Positions 8,707-17,385 of a DNA stretch of 60,805 nt are shown one piece after another. This DNA comes from Amycolatopsis rubida (GTDB lineage Bacteria; Actinomycetota; Actinomycetes; Mycobacteriales; Pseudonocardiaceae). The notes under the pieces were generated by a model. It did no database searches. It was not told the origin of the DNA and saw only the letters and a list, made by a program, of their open reading frames with translations. Position 1 is the first letter of the stretch; the number at the start of each line of letters is the position of its first letter. Where the stretch lies: the NCBI RefSeq assembly GCF_900115345.1, contig NZ_FOWC01000028.1:1-60805 (forward strand). Reading direction: 5' to 3'. A program made the position numbers and the translations under genes.

Positions 8707-9372
8707 TCAGCGGCGCGGCTGCTCGCTCGCCCCCACGCGGTCGCGTGCCCACTCGTTGAACTTCCGCAGCTGGCGCCACGATTTCCGGACTCGGTCCAGC
8801 GCCTCGCGCTCGTGCAGGAAGTCGTCCGGCTCCCAGCCGCGTACGGCGTACACCGAGCGGTGCCGCAGCAGGTCGAGGCGCGGATGGTCCTCGGCGAACC
8901 CGCGCGGTTTGGACTTCAGCCGGTCGCCGAGAATTTCCCAGCCCGCCTTGCGCAGGCTCGCCAGGATCTTCTCCAGCGCGGGCCCGTGCAGTTCGGTGTC
9001 GACCGCCGTGCGGTACCGGGCCAGCTGGTCCGGGGCCAGGTGGAAGCAGCCGCCGCCGACGCGCAGCCCGGCCGGGCCGACCTCGACGTAATAGGCTCCC
9101 CCGCCGCGGCCGGACTCGATCACGCCGCCGCAGTGGGTCTTGTACGGCGTCTTGTCCTTGGCGAACCGGACGTCGCGATAGGGCCGGAACACCTTCGCCT
9201 CCCCGAAGCCCGCGCCGAACTCCGGCTCCAGTTCGGCCAGCAGCGCCTCCATCGGAGCCCGGACGTGCTCCTTGTAGATCGCCACGTGGTCGTCCCAGTA
9301 GGCCTTGGTGTTGTCCGCGAGCAGCCCGTCGTAGAACTCGACGGCGTGCTCCCCGAATCCGCTGAACTTCAC
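8707..9372 (-). CDS. DUF2461 domain-containing protein
   Basis: About 221 residues match the DUF2461 (TIGR02453) pattern: FSGFGEHAVEFYDGLLADNT near the start, FRPYRDVRFAKDKTPYKTHC in the middle, and a VGPAGLRVGGGCF block. The biochemical role of the family is unknown; it is a single-domain cytoplasmic protein. The GTG at 9372 gives the natural family N-terminus, with a GTG three codons upstream as an alternative. The start lies only 13 bases after the chitinase terminator hairpin and T-run, so there is almost no room for a leader of its own. Either its promoter overlaps the hairpin or the message is near leaderless. Confidence 0.82.
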   Translation of the reverse strand: MKFSGFGEHAVEFYDGLLADNTKAYWDDHVAIYKEHVRAPMEALLAELEPEFGAGFGEAKVFRPYRDVRFAKDKTPYKTHCGGVIESGRGGGAYYVEVGPAGLRVGGGCFHLAPDQLARYRTAVDTELHGPALEKILASLRKAGWEILGDRLKSKPRGFAEDHPRLDLLRHRSVYAVRGWEPDDFLHEREALDRVRKSWRQLRKFNEWARDRVGASEQPRR

Positions 9373-9383
9373 CCGCAGCACGA

Positions 9384-9416
9384 TAAACCGGGGCGCCGAC
9401 AGAACCGGCGCCCCGG
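9384..9416 (-). terminator. Terminator of the chitinase gene
   Basis: CCGGGGCGCC (9388-9397) pairs perfectly with GGCGCCCCGG (9407-9416) around a 9-base loop. On the minus strand the stem is followed by TTTAT. It begins 16 bases beyond the chitinase stop codon. Confidence 0.8.
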
Positions 9417-9431
9417 CTGCGTCGAGCGGGC

Positions 9432-10649
9432 TTACTTGGCGAGTGCCGTGATCAGCTCGCCGTTCGAAGTGTCGCCGGACAACTCCCAGAAGAAGGTGCC
9501 GCCGAGACCCTGGGACCTCGCGTAGGAGGTCTTGCCCGCGATGGTCGACGGGGTGTCGTAACTCCACCAGTTCGAACCGCATTTGGCGTACGCGGTGCCC
9601 GCGACGGTTCCGGTCGCCGGGCAGCTGGTCTTCAGGATCTTGTAGTCCTCGATGCCCGGCTCGTACTTGCCAGGGGCCGGTCCGGTCGCGGTGCCGCCCG
9701 GCGCGCTCTGCGTGACGCCGGTCCAGCCGCGGCCGTAGAAACCGATGCCCAGCAGCAGCTTCGACGCCGGGACGCCCTTGCTCTTGAGCTTCTGGATGGC
9801 CGCGTCCGAATAGAAGCCCTGCGTCGGCAGGCCGTTGTACGACGTCAGCGGCGAGTGCGGCGCGGTCGGGCCCTGCGCGGCCCAGCCGCCGAAGAAGTCG
9901 TACGTCATCACGTTGTACCAGTCGACGTACTGCGCGGCACCCGCGTAATCGGCGACGTCGAGCTTGCCGCCGTCGCTGCCGTCGGCGGTGATCGCGGCGG
10001 TGACGAGCTTCGACGAGCCGAACTTCGCCCGGACTGCCGCGAGCAGCTTCTTCAACGCGTCGGGACCGCTCGTGTCACACGTGAGACCACAAGCGTTCGG
10101 GTACTCCCAGTCGAGGTCGATGCCGTCGAACAGCCCGGCCCAGCGCTTGTCGTTGACCAGGTTGTAGCAGGAATTCGCGAAGGCTTCCGGGTTCTTCGCG
10201 GCCTGGCCGAAGCCGCCGGACCAGGTCCAGCCGCCGAACGACCAGATGATCTTCAGCCCGGGGTGCTTGGCCTTCAGCTTCTTGAGCTGGTTGAAACTGC
10301 CCGCGAGCGGCTGGTCCCAGGTGTCGGCGACGCCGTCGACGCTGCCCGCCGCGTCGTAGGTTTTCTGGTAGTCGGCCCACGCGTCGCCGATCGCGCAGCC
10401 GCCGTTCGCGACGTTACCGAAGGCGAAGTTGAGGTGCGTGAGCTTGTTCGCCGACCCGGACGTTTCGACGTTCTTCACGTGGTAGTCGCGGTCGTAGATG
10501 CCCCAGTCGGTGAAGTAGCCGACCACCTTGCCGGACGCGGCCTCGGTTCTCGCGGGCGCGGCCGTCGACGCGGCGGGGACGAGCGCGGCCGCGGCGGCGA
10601 ACGCCGCGGTCGCCAAAGCCAGCAGGCGTGTTCTGCGCAAGCGAAGCAT
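9432..10649 (-). CDS. Secreted GH18 chitinase
   Basis: This 405-residue protein has an Arg-rich, Ala-rich signal peptide (MLRLRRTRLLALATAAFAAA..., cleavage around residue 30). The GH18 barrel follows. The catalytic DxxDxDxE motif is DGIDLDWE with Asp175, Asp178, Asp180 and the acid Glu182. The substrate-binding blocks LKIIWSFGGWTWSG and YVDWYNVMTYDFFGG are also present. There is no separate chitin-binding domain. It should hydrolyse chitin outside the cell. A GGGAG sequence precedes the ATG. Its promoter carries two DasR-type sites, consistent with N-acetylglucosamine control. A hairpin terminator follows. Confidence 0.95.
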   Translation of the reverse strand: MLRLRRTRLLALATAAFAAAAALVPAASTAAPARTEAASGKVVGYFTDWGIYDRDYHVKNVETSGSANKLTHLNFAFGNVANGGCAIGDAWADYQKTYDAAGSVDGVADTWDQPLAGSFNQLKKLKAKHPGLKIIWSFGGWTWSGGFGQAAKNPEAFANSCYNLVNDKRWAGLFDGIDLDWEYPNACGLTCDTSGPDALKKLLAAVRAKFGSSKLVTAAITADGSDGGKLDVADYAGAAQYVDWYNVMTYDFFGGWAAQGPTAPHSPLTSYNGLPTQGFYSDAAIQKLKSKGVPASKLLLGIGFYGRGWTGVTQSAPGGTATGPAPGKYEPGIEDYKILKTSCPATGTVAGTAYAKCGSNWWSYDTPSTIAGKTSYARSQGLGGTFFWELSGDTSNGELITALAK

Positions 10650-10707
10650 CGTTGCTCCCTTCAGGAGTCACCGTCGGTGACGAACTGGCAACGGCAGGGA
10701 CAAAGGC

Positions 10708-10750
10708 ACCGTAAGTGGACTAGACCACCAGGTCAATGGTTTAGACCATA
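10708..10750 (-). promoter_or_regulatory. Chitinase promoter with two DasR (dre)-like sites
   Basis: On the minus strand TTGACC (10731-10736) and TACGGT (10708-10713) form -35 and -10 boxes with exactly 17 bases between them. AGTGGACTAGACCACC (10714-10729) fills that spacer and AATGGTTTAGACCATA (10735-10750) overlaps the -35 box. Both resemble the Streptomyces dre consensus ACTGGTCTAGACCACT, bound by the GntR-type repressor DasR in chitinase promoters. Repression by blocking RNA polymerase is the obvious inference. Confidence 0.8.
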
Positions 10751-10818
10751 AAACGGACATTCGGCGGTACGCGCATTCCTTGACAGGCATATGCGCCGCG
10801 AGGCAGATTTCCGGGGTG

Positions 10819-11121
10819 ATGCAGACCTTCGACGTGCTGGCCGAACCCCGCCGCCGCGCGCTGCTCGACCTGCTGCTGGAGGGCGAGCGGTCGGTCGGCG
10901 AACTGGTGGCCGAACTGCGGCTCAGCCAGCCCGCCGTGTCCAAGCACCTGCGCGTCCTGCGCGAGGCAGGGCTGGTGAGCGTGCGGGTGTCCGCGCAGCG
11001 CCGCTGTTACCGGCTGCGTGCCGAGCCGCTGGCCGAAGTGGACGCGTGGCTCGCGCCCTACCGGCAGTTCTGGGCGAACCGGCTCGACGCGCTCGAACAG
11101 CGGCTCGACGAAACCGAGTGA
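10819..11121 (+). CDS. ArsR-family transcriptional regulator
   Basis: This 100-residue winged helix-turn-helix protein reads MQTFDVLAEPRRRALLDLLL at the start, then RLSQPAVSKHLRVLREAGLV as the recognition helix region. No ArsR metal-binding CxC motif is present, so it belongs with the non-metal regulators near SdpR-like proteins. An ATG preceded by CCGGGGTG was chosen over one 39 bases upstream, because family members begin at this point. It is 10 bases upstream of the ammonia-lyase-like gene and surely co-transcribed with it, so it probably controls that operon. It is divergent from the chitinase gene. Confidence 0.88.
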   Translation: MQTFDVLAEPRRRALLDLLLEGERSVGELVAELRLSQPAVSKHLRVLREAGLVSVRVSAQRRCYRLRAEPLAEVDAWLAPYRQFWANRLDALEQRLDETE

Positions 11122-11131
11122 GGAGCACGCC

Positions 11132-12568
11132 GTGATCCGAGTGGACGGCCGGACCCTGCGGTGTGCCGACGTGGTCACGGCGGCACACACCGAAGGCCCG
11201 CTGGCGATCGACGTGTCCATCGCCGCGCTGCGCGCCGCCGAGCACTCGTGGAAGCTGGCCGAGGACCTGAGCACCCGGCGAGTGGTCTACGGCCGCACCA
11301 CCGGCGTCGGCGCGAACAAGGACGACGCGGTGGACGAGCCCGCCGAACACGGCCTTCGCCTGCTGCGCAGCCACGCCGGCGGCAGCGGCGAACTGCTGCC
11401 GGACGGCCAGATCCGCGCGATGCTGCTGATCCGGCTCAACCAGCTGCTGGCCGGCCGGTCCGGAATCAGCCCGGAACTGATCGGTGCGCTCGCCGAAGCC
11501 GTGCGCACCGGAGCACTGCCCGTGGTGCACCGGCTGGGCGCGATCGGCACCGGAGACCTCGCTCCTCTCGCGGAAACCGCGCTCGCGTTGGCTGGGGAAC
11601 GCGATTGGGCGATCGGCGCGGTGCCACCGGTTCCGGTGCACGCGGGCGACGCGTTGGCGTTCATGAGCAGCAACGCCGCGACGCTCGCCGAAGCGACTCT
11701 CGCCGCGATGAGCCTGGACACGCTCACCCGCGCGAGCCACGCCGTCGCCGCGCTCACGTACGTGGCTCTCGACGGCAACCCCGAGGCGTACGCGACGCCT
11801 GTGCACGAAGCGCGTCCGCACGCCGGACAGGTGGCGTGCGCAGCTGAGATGCGTCGGCTGTTGGGCATGCACGGCACGCCCAAGCCGGGGCGTCGGCTTC
11901 AGGATCCCTTCGGGCTGCGCGCTTTTCCTCAGGTGCAGGGTCCCGCGTTGGACGCGATCCACTATCTGCGTGACGTGCTCGCCGTGGAGATCAATGCCAG
12001 TACGGAAAATCCGATGATCTCCACGGTGCACGGCGACGCGTACCACCACGCGCACTTCCACACCGCGTATGTCTCGACTGCACTCGACCAAGCCCGCGCG
12101 ACGGTGCATCAGGTCGCGGAGCTGTCCGTGGCCCGGTTGGGGGACTTGGTGGAACCGGAATTCACCGGCTTGCGGCCGTTCCTCGCGGTCGGGCCGCCGG
12201 GGAGTTCCGGGGTGATGATCCTGGAGTACGTGGCGCACGACGCGCTGACCGAACTGCGGCAGGCGGCGTTGCCCGCGACGCTCGGGACTGCGGTGGTGTC
12301 GCGTGGGATCGAGGACCACGCGAGCTTCTCGACCCAGGCCGCCCGGGCAGCTGCCGCGGCTGCGGCGGCTTATCGGCAGGTGCTGGCTTGCGAACTGGTG
12401 GCGGCGGTACGGGCGTTGCGGATCCGGAGGGCGGAGCTGGTGGATCTGCCGGTGCGGGCGGCGTTCGCGGCTGCGGCGGGGGTGCTGGACGAGCGGCTGG
12501 AGGATCGGCCGTTGACTGAGGACATCGCGAAAGCTGCTGGGGTGCTCGACGAACTGGCTCGGATCTGA
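11132..12568 (+). CDS. Aromatic amino acid ammonia-lyase-like protein (HAL/PAL family), atypical triad
   Basis: This 478-residue protein has the whole HAL/PAL fold pattern: VVYGRTTGVGAN with Tyr53, then the MIO region, MSSNAATLAEATLAAMSLDTL, RPHAGQ, DPFGLRAFPQVQGP and EINASTENPMIS. Classical enzymes (histidine, phenylalanine or tyrosine ammonia-lyase) build the electrophilic MIO cofactor from Ala-Ser-Gly. Here the aligned residues are Gly139-Thr140-Gly141 in GTGDLAPLAE. The usual QDxYSLR is changed to QDPFGLR. The fold is clear, but lyase activity and substrate are uncertain. The GTG at 11132 follows GAGTGAGGAG. The gene is coupled to the ArsR gene upstream. Confidence 0.8.
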   Translation: MIRVDGRTLRCADVVTAAHTEGPLAIDVSIAALRAAEHSWKLAEDLSTRRVVYGRTTGVGANKDDAVDEPAEHGLRLLRSHAGGSGELLPDGQIRAMLLIRLNQLLAGRSGISPELIGALAEAVRTGALPVVHRLGAIGTGDLAPLAETALALAGERDWAIGAVPPVPVHAGDALAFMSSNAATLAEATLAAMSLDTLTRASHAVAALTYVALDGNPEAYATPVHEARPHAGQVACAAEMRRLLGMHGTPKPGRRLQDPFGLRAFPQVQGPALDAIHYLRDVLAVEINASTENPMISTVHGDAYHHAHFHTAYVSTALDQARATVHQVAELSVARLGDLVEPEFTGLRPFLAVGPPGSSGVMILEYVAHDALTELRQAALPATLGTAVVSRGIEDHASFSTQAARAAAAAAAAYRQVLACELVAAVRALRIRRAELVDLPVRAAFAAAAGVLDERLEDRPLTEDIAKAAGVLDELARI

Positions 12569-12598
12569 CTGACCACAGTGGGCATTCGCTCCCACCGA

Positions 12599-12645
12599 CG
12601 TCCGTGCGGGGAAATCTGCTTCCCCCGGGGTTCCCCGCACGGACG
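12599..12645. terminator. Palindromic repeat between convergent genes
   Basis: CGTCCGTGCGGGGAA (12599-12613) pairs perfectly with TTCCCCGCACGGACG (12631-12645) across a 17-base loop. It fills the gap between the converging lyase-like gene and the XRE-ATPase regulator. It belongs to the same family as the elements at 21644 and 42203, and it probably ends transcription from both sides. Confidence 0.75.
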
Positions 12646-12647
12646 GA

Positions 12648-15440
12648 TCACTCCTCCGCCAAGGCATCCCGCCGCAAAGCCGTGAACAACTCCTCCGCCC
12701 GCTCCCGCTCCCGAGCCGCGGCCACAGAGTCCCCGAGGCGGTCCGACAGCTCGGCGTGCGCCGCACTGACCCGTGCGAGCAGATAAGGCGAAGCCATCCG
12801 TTCCGCCAACGAACGCGCCTCCGCCATACTCTCCTCCGCCGAGGAAAGGATCCCGCACCGGAGAAAAGCAAGCCCCTGCACCCGGAAAGCATCCGTGCGG
12901 GCCAGGATGTGGTCGATATGCTCAGTACACGCGACAGCCTCCGCAGCGGTCTCCCCGGCGGCAACCGGGTCACCGGCGGCCAGTTGCGCTTCGGCGAGGA
13001 ACGGCAAGGCGTCGGTCATCTGCCAGCTCCGTTCCCCTCGCAGCGCGAGCAAAGGCAGCAACCTCCGTACTCCTCGCTCAGGGCGGCCCGCGCGCACGTC
13101 GTTCTCCGCCAGCTGGGCGGAGGCGTTGCAGATAATGTCGGCATTGTCGCTTTCCTGGCCCAGTCGGATCACTTGGGCCAGGTCGTCGGCTGCCGCGTCG
13201 TAGCGGCCGCAAGCTGACCGCAGGCCGCCGCGCCCGATGAGGGCCATCGCGCCGCACATGGGCGAGCGGCCGTGTCCGGCCAGTTCCAGTGCCTGGCTGA
13301 ACCGCCGTCGGGCGTCGCCCCAGCGGCCGACGTAGATCGCGCTCGCGCCGACGTTGCAGACCGATCGGCTGAGCAATTCCCGGTCGCCGAGTTCTTCGGC
13401 CAGCCGGAGGATTCGCGCGAACTGCCGGTCGGCCCGGGCCAGTTCGCCGCGGTAGTGGTGCAGCACGGCGACCCCGGTCAGCGCGCGGACGACGATCTCC
13501 CGGTCGCCGCACAGCTCCGCGGTGGCCGCGGCGGTGTGCAGATCCGCCAGCGCTTCCTCGTTGCGGCCGAGCAGGCGCAGCGCGAGTCCGCGGCGCAGGT
13601 GTCCGCCCGCTAGGCCATGCTCGTCTCCCGCCGAACCTGCCGCGACGATCGCGGCCGTGGAGACCTCGACGGATTCTCGGTAGCGCGTGCTCTGGTAGAG
13701 ATTCGCGGCGCGAGCCAGCCGTAACCGTACGGCCGATCCGCCGGGCCGGTCCTCGGTCAGCGTCGGAGCGATCCGGGCCAAGCCCTCGCGCGGAGTACCG
13801 CGTTGGTAGTGCAGGTAGCCGATCCTCGCGATCACGAGACGTTGCCGTTCCTCGTCGCCTTCCTTGCGGTACACCAAAAGCGCCCGTTCGGCGGCGGCGA
13901 GCGCGGCGTCGTACCGACCGGCGGCGGCGAGCGCGTCCGCCCAGGCTTCGGCGGCTTCGGCGACCGCGGCCTGGGAACCGGTGCGGTCCAGCAGGTCGGC
14001 CAACGCACCCAGGTGCTGGGCGGCCGTGTCGTGCGCGGCTTGCCTGCTGGCTTTTTCCGCTGCGTGCCGCAAGGTCTGCGCGGCGCGTTCGGTGTCCTGT
14101 GCGTGCGTGTAGTGGTAGGCCGCCGCCGCGCCGCCCAATGCCTCGGCGAGCCTGCGGTGCAGCACATGCCGACGGCTCGGCGGCAGGTCCGCGTTCACTA
14201 CCTCGGCGACCAGTTCATGCGTGAGCCGGACACCCTCGGCGTTCTCGTCCAGCAGCCGCGCGGTGTGCGCGGGAGCCAGCACTTCGGACAATTCGGCCGG
14301 ATCCAGCCCGGCAGCCGCGGCCAGGACGTCCGGGTCCATCCGCTGCTGCCCCACTGCCAGCAGGGTGAGCACTTCGGCCGTGCGTTCGGGCAGCGAACCG
14401 ACCTGCCGCCGCACCGCGTGTGCGAGCCCCCACGGCAGTTCCGCGGGCGGTTTGCCGGATCTGCCCAGTACGTGCCCCAGTTGGACCAGGAACAACGGGA
14501 GTCCGCCGGCGAGCCGGAGCACCCGGTCGCGGGCGGACTGCCCGACCTCGGTTCCGGCACTGTGGTGCAACAGCGTCGTCGCGTCGTCGTCCGCCAGCGG
14601 GGCCAGCGAATGCTGTGTCAGCAAACCTTTCCGGTACAAATCGAGCAGCGTGTCGGCCAACGGCTCGGCCGCGGCGATTTCGGTGTCGCGGTAGGCGGCG
14701 AGGAAGCGGACGCGGTCCGGCCGGACGTCCTGGACCAGCGAAGCCAGCAGCGCCAGTCCGTCCGGACCGGCCCATTGCAGGTCGTCCAGGATCACGAGCA
14801 CGCCACGGCGCCGCGCCAGCGTGTCGAGAAACCGCGCTGCTTCGGCGAACATCAGCCAGCGGGCAGGAGCCGGTTCGGCGGTGCGCTGTTCGGGAAGCAG
14901 GAATGCCAGACCACCTCCGGCGGGATGCTCGGAAACGCGCCGCGCGAACGCTTCGGAGAGCGGCGCGTACGGCTCTCCGCCATACCGGGAGCACGCCGTC
15001 GAGAGCACCGCCGTTCCCCGCGCTTCGGCCAGCGTCGCGGCTTCGGCGAGCAGCCGGGTCTTGCCGATTCCGGTTTGTCCCGCGAAGACCAGAAACGGCC
15101 TGCCTGTGCCGGAAATGTGCTTGTCCAGCAAGGCGTGTTCCTCGGTGCGGCCGATGAGGTCCGGTGCCGGCCGAGGCGGCGGGACGGGGTGGCCCGGCGG
15201 CTGTCGCCTGCCGCGCCGGGCGGCTGCGAGCAGTTCCGCCCGGCTGTCCTCGGGCAGCGCGAGACCGTCGGCGAGCAGCTGCACGGTGACTCGCCGCGGA
15301 TGCCGTTGCCCGCGTTCGAGATTCCCCACGCCGCGCGTGCTCAGCCCGCAGCGCTGCGCCAGTTGTTCCTGGGTCAGCCCGGCCGCCCGGCGCAACCGGA
15401 CCAGCGTCCGGTCGAACGTTTCCGTCGCGCCGTCCGGCAT
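12648..15440 (-). CDS. XRE-type HTH regulator with AAA ATPase and TPR region
   Basis: This 930-residue protein has an XRE helix-turn-helix at residues 10-65 (LRRAAGLTQEQLAQRCGLST, RGVGNLERGQRHPRRV). An AAA_16-type ATPase with Walker A GQTGIGKTRLL and Walker B VLVILDDLQWA follows. From about residue 480 there are many TPR-like helical repeats. The ATG at 15440 was chosen because GGAGGTG lies 8 bases upstream; open frame continues further only because it runs antisense to the peptidase gene. It is transcribed divergently from the sedolisin gene across a palindrome-bearing promoter region. Proteins of this build (LAL/SARP-like without the LuxR domain) are usually activators of neighbouring or secondary-metabolic genes. 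Confidence 0.88.
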   Translation of the reverse strand: MPDGATETFDRTLVRLRRAAGLTQEQLAQRCGLSTRGVGNLERGQRHPRRVTVQLLADGLALPEDSRAELLAAARRGRRQPPGHPVPPPRPAPDLIGRTEEHALLDKHISGTGRPFLVFAGQTGIGKTRLLAEAATLAEARGTAVLSTACSRYGGEPYAPLSEAFARRVSEHPAGGGLAFLLPEQRTAEPAPARWLMFAEAARFLDTLARRRGVLVILDDLQWAGPDGLALLASLVQDVRPDRVRFLAAYRDTEIAAAEPLADTLLDLYRKGLLTQHSLAPLADDDATTLLHHSAGTEVGQSARDRVLRLAGGLPLFLVQLGHVLGRSGKPPAELPWGLAHAVRRQVGSLPERTAEVLTLLAVGQQRMDPDVLAAAAGLDPAELSEVLAPAHTARLLDENAEGVRLTHELVAEVVNADLPPSRRHVLHRRLAEALGGAAAAYHYTHAQDTERAAQTLRHAAEKASRQAAHDTAAQHLGALADLLDRTGSQAAVAEAAEAWADALAAAGRYDAALAAAERALLVYRKEGDEERQRLVIARIGYLHYQRGTPREGLARIAPTLTEDRPGGSAVRLRLARAANLYQSTRYRESVEVSTAAIVAAGSAGDEHGLAGGHLRRGLALRLLGRNEEALADLHTAAATAELCGDREIVVRALTGVAVLHHYRGELARADRQFARILRLAEELGDRELLSRSVCNVGASAIYVGRWGDARRRFSQALELAGHGRSPMCGAMALIGRGGLRSACGRYDAAADDLAQVIRLGQESDNADIICNASAQLAENDVRAGRPERGVRRLLPLLALRGERSWQMTDALPFLAEAQLAAGDPVAAGETAAEAVACTEHIDHILARTDAFRVQGLAFLRCGILSSAEESMAEARSLAERMASPYLLARVSAAHAELSDRLGDSVAAARERERAEELFTALRRDALAEE

Positions 15441-15516
15441 GTCCCGCACCTCCCGCCGGTCCATGGTCGCTCGCCCGGGGACGGGCGGCCATCCTCCGAA
15501 GGTCGGGTTCCTCCTC

Positions 15517-15545
15517 CCGGCACAACGGCCGGTTGTGCCGGTTGT
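15517..15545. promoter_or_regulatory. Candidate operator in a divergent promoter region
   Basis: CCGGCACAAC (15517-15526) and GTTGTGCCGG (15532-15541) form a perfect 10-bp inverted repeat with a 5-base spacer. The motif GCCGGTTGT also occurs as a direct tandem repeat (15528-15536 and 15537-15545), giving three half-sites. It lies between the divergent XRE-ATPase regulator and the secreted peptidase, the natural place for autoregulation and control of the peptidase. Confidence 0.55.
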
Positions 15546-15632
15546 TCCTGGTTCCGCACCGCCTCGGTGAAATCCAATGGCGGCACCGCTTTTCGCCCGT
15601 CTTCCGGGCAGCGGCGTACGAGGAAGGACGCG

Positions 15633-17378
15633 ATGATGCGTGCAGGAATGACCTTGAGACGGCTGGCCGCCGCCGGTGCCGCGCTCGCTCTCGGAGCGGG
15701 GGTGGCGGCGATCTCGGCCCCGGCCGCGGACGCCGGACCCCAGCTGAGCCCGGCGTCGTGTGCCAACGCGCCCGCCGGTTACGCGAAATGCCAGGCCGTG
15801 CAACTGGTTTCGTCCGGAGCCCGCCCGGCCAGCGCGATGAGCCCGGCCGACCTGCAGAAGGCCTACGGCGTCGCCGGGATGAAGAGCGGCGGCACCACCG
15901 TCGCGATCGTCGACGCCTTCGACGATCCGGGCATCGAGAAGGACCTGAACGACTACCGGTCGCACTGGAACCTGGGCTCCTGCACCAAGGCGAACGGCTG
16001 CCTGACTGTGGTCGGCCAGGACGGCACGAGCACGCTTCCGTCCAAGACCGACTCCGGCTGGGCGACCGAGATGGCCATCGACGTCGACGCGGTCAGCGCG
16101 CTCTGCCCGGACTGCAAGATCCTGCTGGTGGAGGGCAACAGCAACGAGGACAGCGACCTCGCGGCGGCGGTCGACAGCGCGGTCCGGCTCGGCGCGAAGA
16201 TCGTGTCGAACAGCTACGCCGACCATGAAAGCGCGATCCCCTCAGACGCCGAGCAGCACTACAACCACCCGGGCGTCGCCATCCTCGGCGCCACCGGCGA
16301 CTGGGGCAGCGAAAGCGGTGCCCAGGCCGAATACCCGGCGACCTCGCCCGAGGTGGTCGCGGTCGGCGGCACCACGCTGACCGCGTCCGGCGGCGGCTAC
16401 TCCGAAACCGCCTGGAACAAGGCGGGCAGCGGCTGTTCGAGCAAGTTCAGCAAGCCCGCGTTCCAGAACGGGATCAGCACCGCGTGCGACAATCGGGCCA
16501 CTTCGGACATTTCAGCCGACGCGGATCCCAACAGCGGCATCACGATCTACGTCAACGGCCAGCAGTCGCAGTACGGCGGCACCAGCCTCGCCACCCCGAT
16601 CGTCGCCGGCATCTGGGCATTCGCGGGCACGCCGAAGGACGGCGACAACGCCGCGTCGTACCCGTACGCGCACACCGGCGACTTCAACGACGTCACCTCG
16701 GGCAGCAACGGCAGCTGCGGCACCGTGATCTGCAACGCGGGCACCGGCTGGGACGGCCCGACCGGCCTCGGCACCCCGCACGGCGTCACCGGCCTCACCC
16801 CCGGCGGCGGCACCAACGGCAAGCTGAGCGTCAGCAACCCGGGCACCCAGAACAGCGTGGTGGGCAAGGCGGTTTCGCTGAAGGTCACAGCCTCCGGCGG
16901 CACCTCGCCCTACACCTACTCGGCGGACGGCCTCCCGGCCGGGCTGGCCATCGACGGCAAGACCGGCTCCGTCACCGGCACGCCGAGCGCCGCGGGCACC
17001 AGCGACGTCACCGTGACGGCCACCGATTCCGCCGGGGCGACCGCGCAGGCTCCGTTCACCTGGACCGTCACGACGGCCCCGGTGGGCAAGCTGACCGCGA
17101 AGTTCACCACGGACTACGACTACGGGTTCGGCGCCTTCGCGCACTTCACGATCACCAACGGCGGTTCGTCGGCGGCGAACGGCTGGACGCTGTCGTTCGA
17201 CCTGCCCTCGAACGAGTCGCTGTCGATGACGAACCCGGGCACCGCGTCCGCCTCCACCGGGCACGTCGTGATCACCGGCCAGAACAGCGTCCCGGCGGGC
17301 GGCAGTCTCACCGTGACGCAGTTCTACCAGGTGTCGGGCGGCGCGTTCACCGCTCCGGCCAACGTTTCGGTTTCCTGA
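15633..17378 (+). CDS. Secreted S53 (sedolisin-type) peptidase with Ig-like and CBM-like C-terminal domains
   Basis: This 581-residue protein has a signal peptide (MMRAGMTLRRLAAAGAALAL, cleavage near residue 34). The S53 catalytic core shows Glu146 and Asp150 in WATEMAIDVDAV, the oxyanion Asp223 in GATGDWG and nucleophile Ser318 in GGTSLATP. No long inhibitory propeptide is present, so it belongs to the short, possibly propeptide-less group. After about residue 395 an Ig-like domain (YTYSADGLPAGLAIDGKTGS) is followed by a CBM2-like beta-sandwich (FTITNGGSSAANGWTLSFDL). The protein probably degrades protein bound to polysaccharide or cell wall. AGGAAGGA precedes the ATG. Confidence 0.88.
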   Translation: MMRAGMTLRRLAAAGAALALGAGVAAISAPAADAGPQLSPASCANAPAGYAKCQAVQLVSSGARPASAMSPADLQKAYGVAGMKSGGTTVAIVDAFDDPGIEKDLNDYRSHWNLGSCTKANGCLTVVGQDGTSTLPSKTDSGWATEMAIDVDAVSALCPDCKILLVEGNSNEDSDLAAAVDSAVRLGAKIVSNSYADHESAIPSDAEQHYNHPGVAILGATGDWGSESGAQAEYPATSPEVVAVGGTTLTASGGGYSETAWNKAGSGCSSKFSKPAFQNGISTACDNRATSDISADADPNSGITIYVNGQQSQYGGTSLATPIVAGIWAFAGTPKDGDNAASYPYAHTGDFNDVTSGSNGSCGTVICNAGTGWDGPTGLGTPHGVTGLTPGGGTNGKLSVSNPGTQNSVVGKAVSLKVTASGGTSPYTYSADGLPAGLAIDGKTGSVTGTPSAAGTSDVTVTATDSAGATAQAPFTWTVTTAPVGKLTAKFTTDYDYGFGAFAHFTITNGGSSAANGWTLSFDLPSNESLSMTNPGTASASTGHVVITGQNSVPAGGSLTVTQFYQVSGGAFTAPANVSVS

Positions 17379-17385
17379 ACCGGCG

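Noticed and set aside
15441..16226. N-terminal extension of the XRE-ATPase regulator by about 260 residues
   Set aside because: The extension lies antisense to the sedolisin gene and contains no domain. A strong ribosome-binding site precedes the ATG at 15440.
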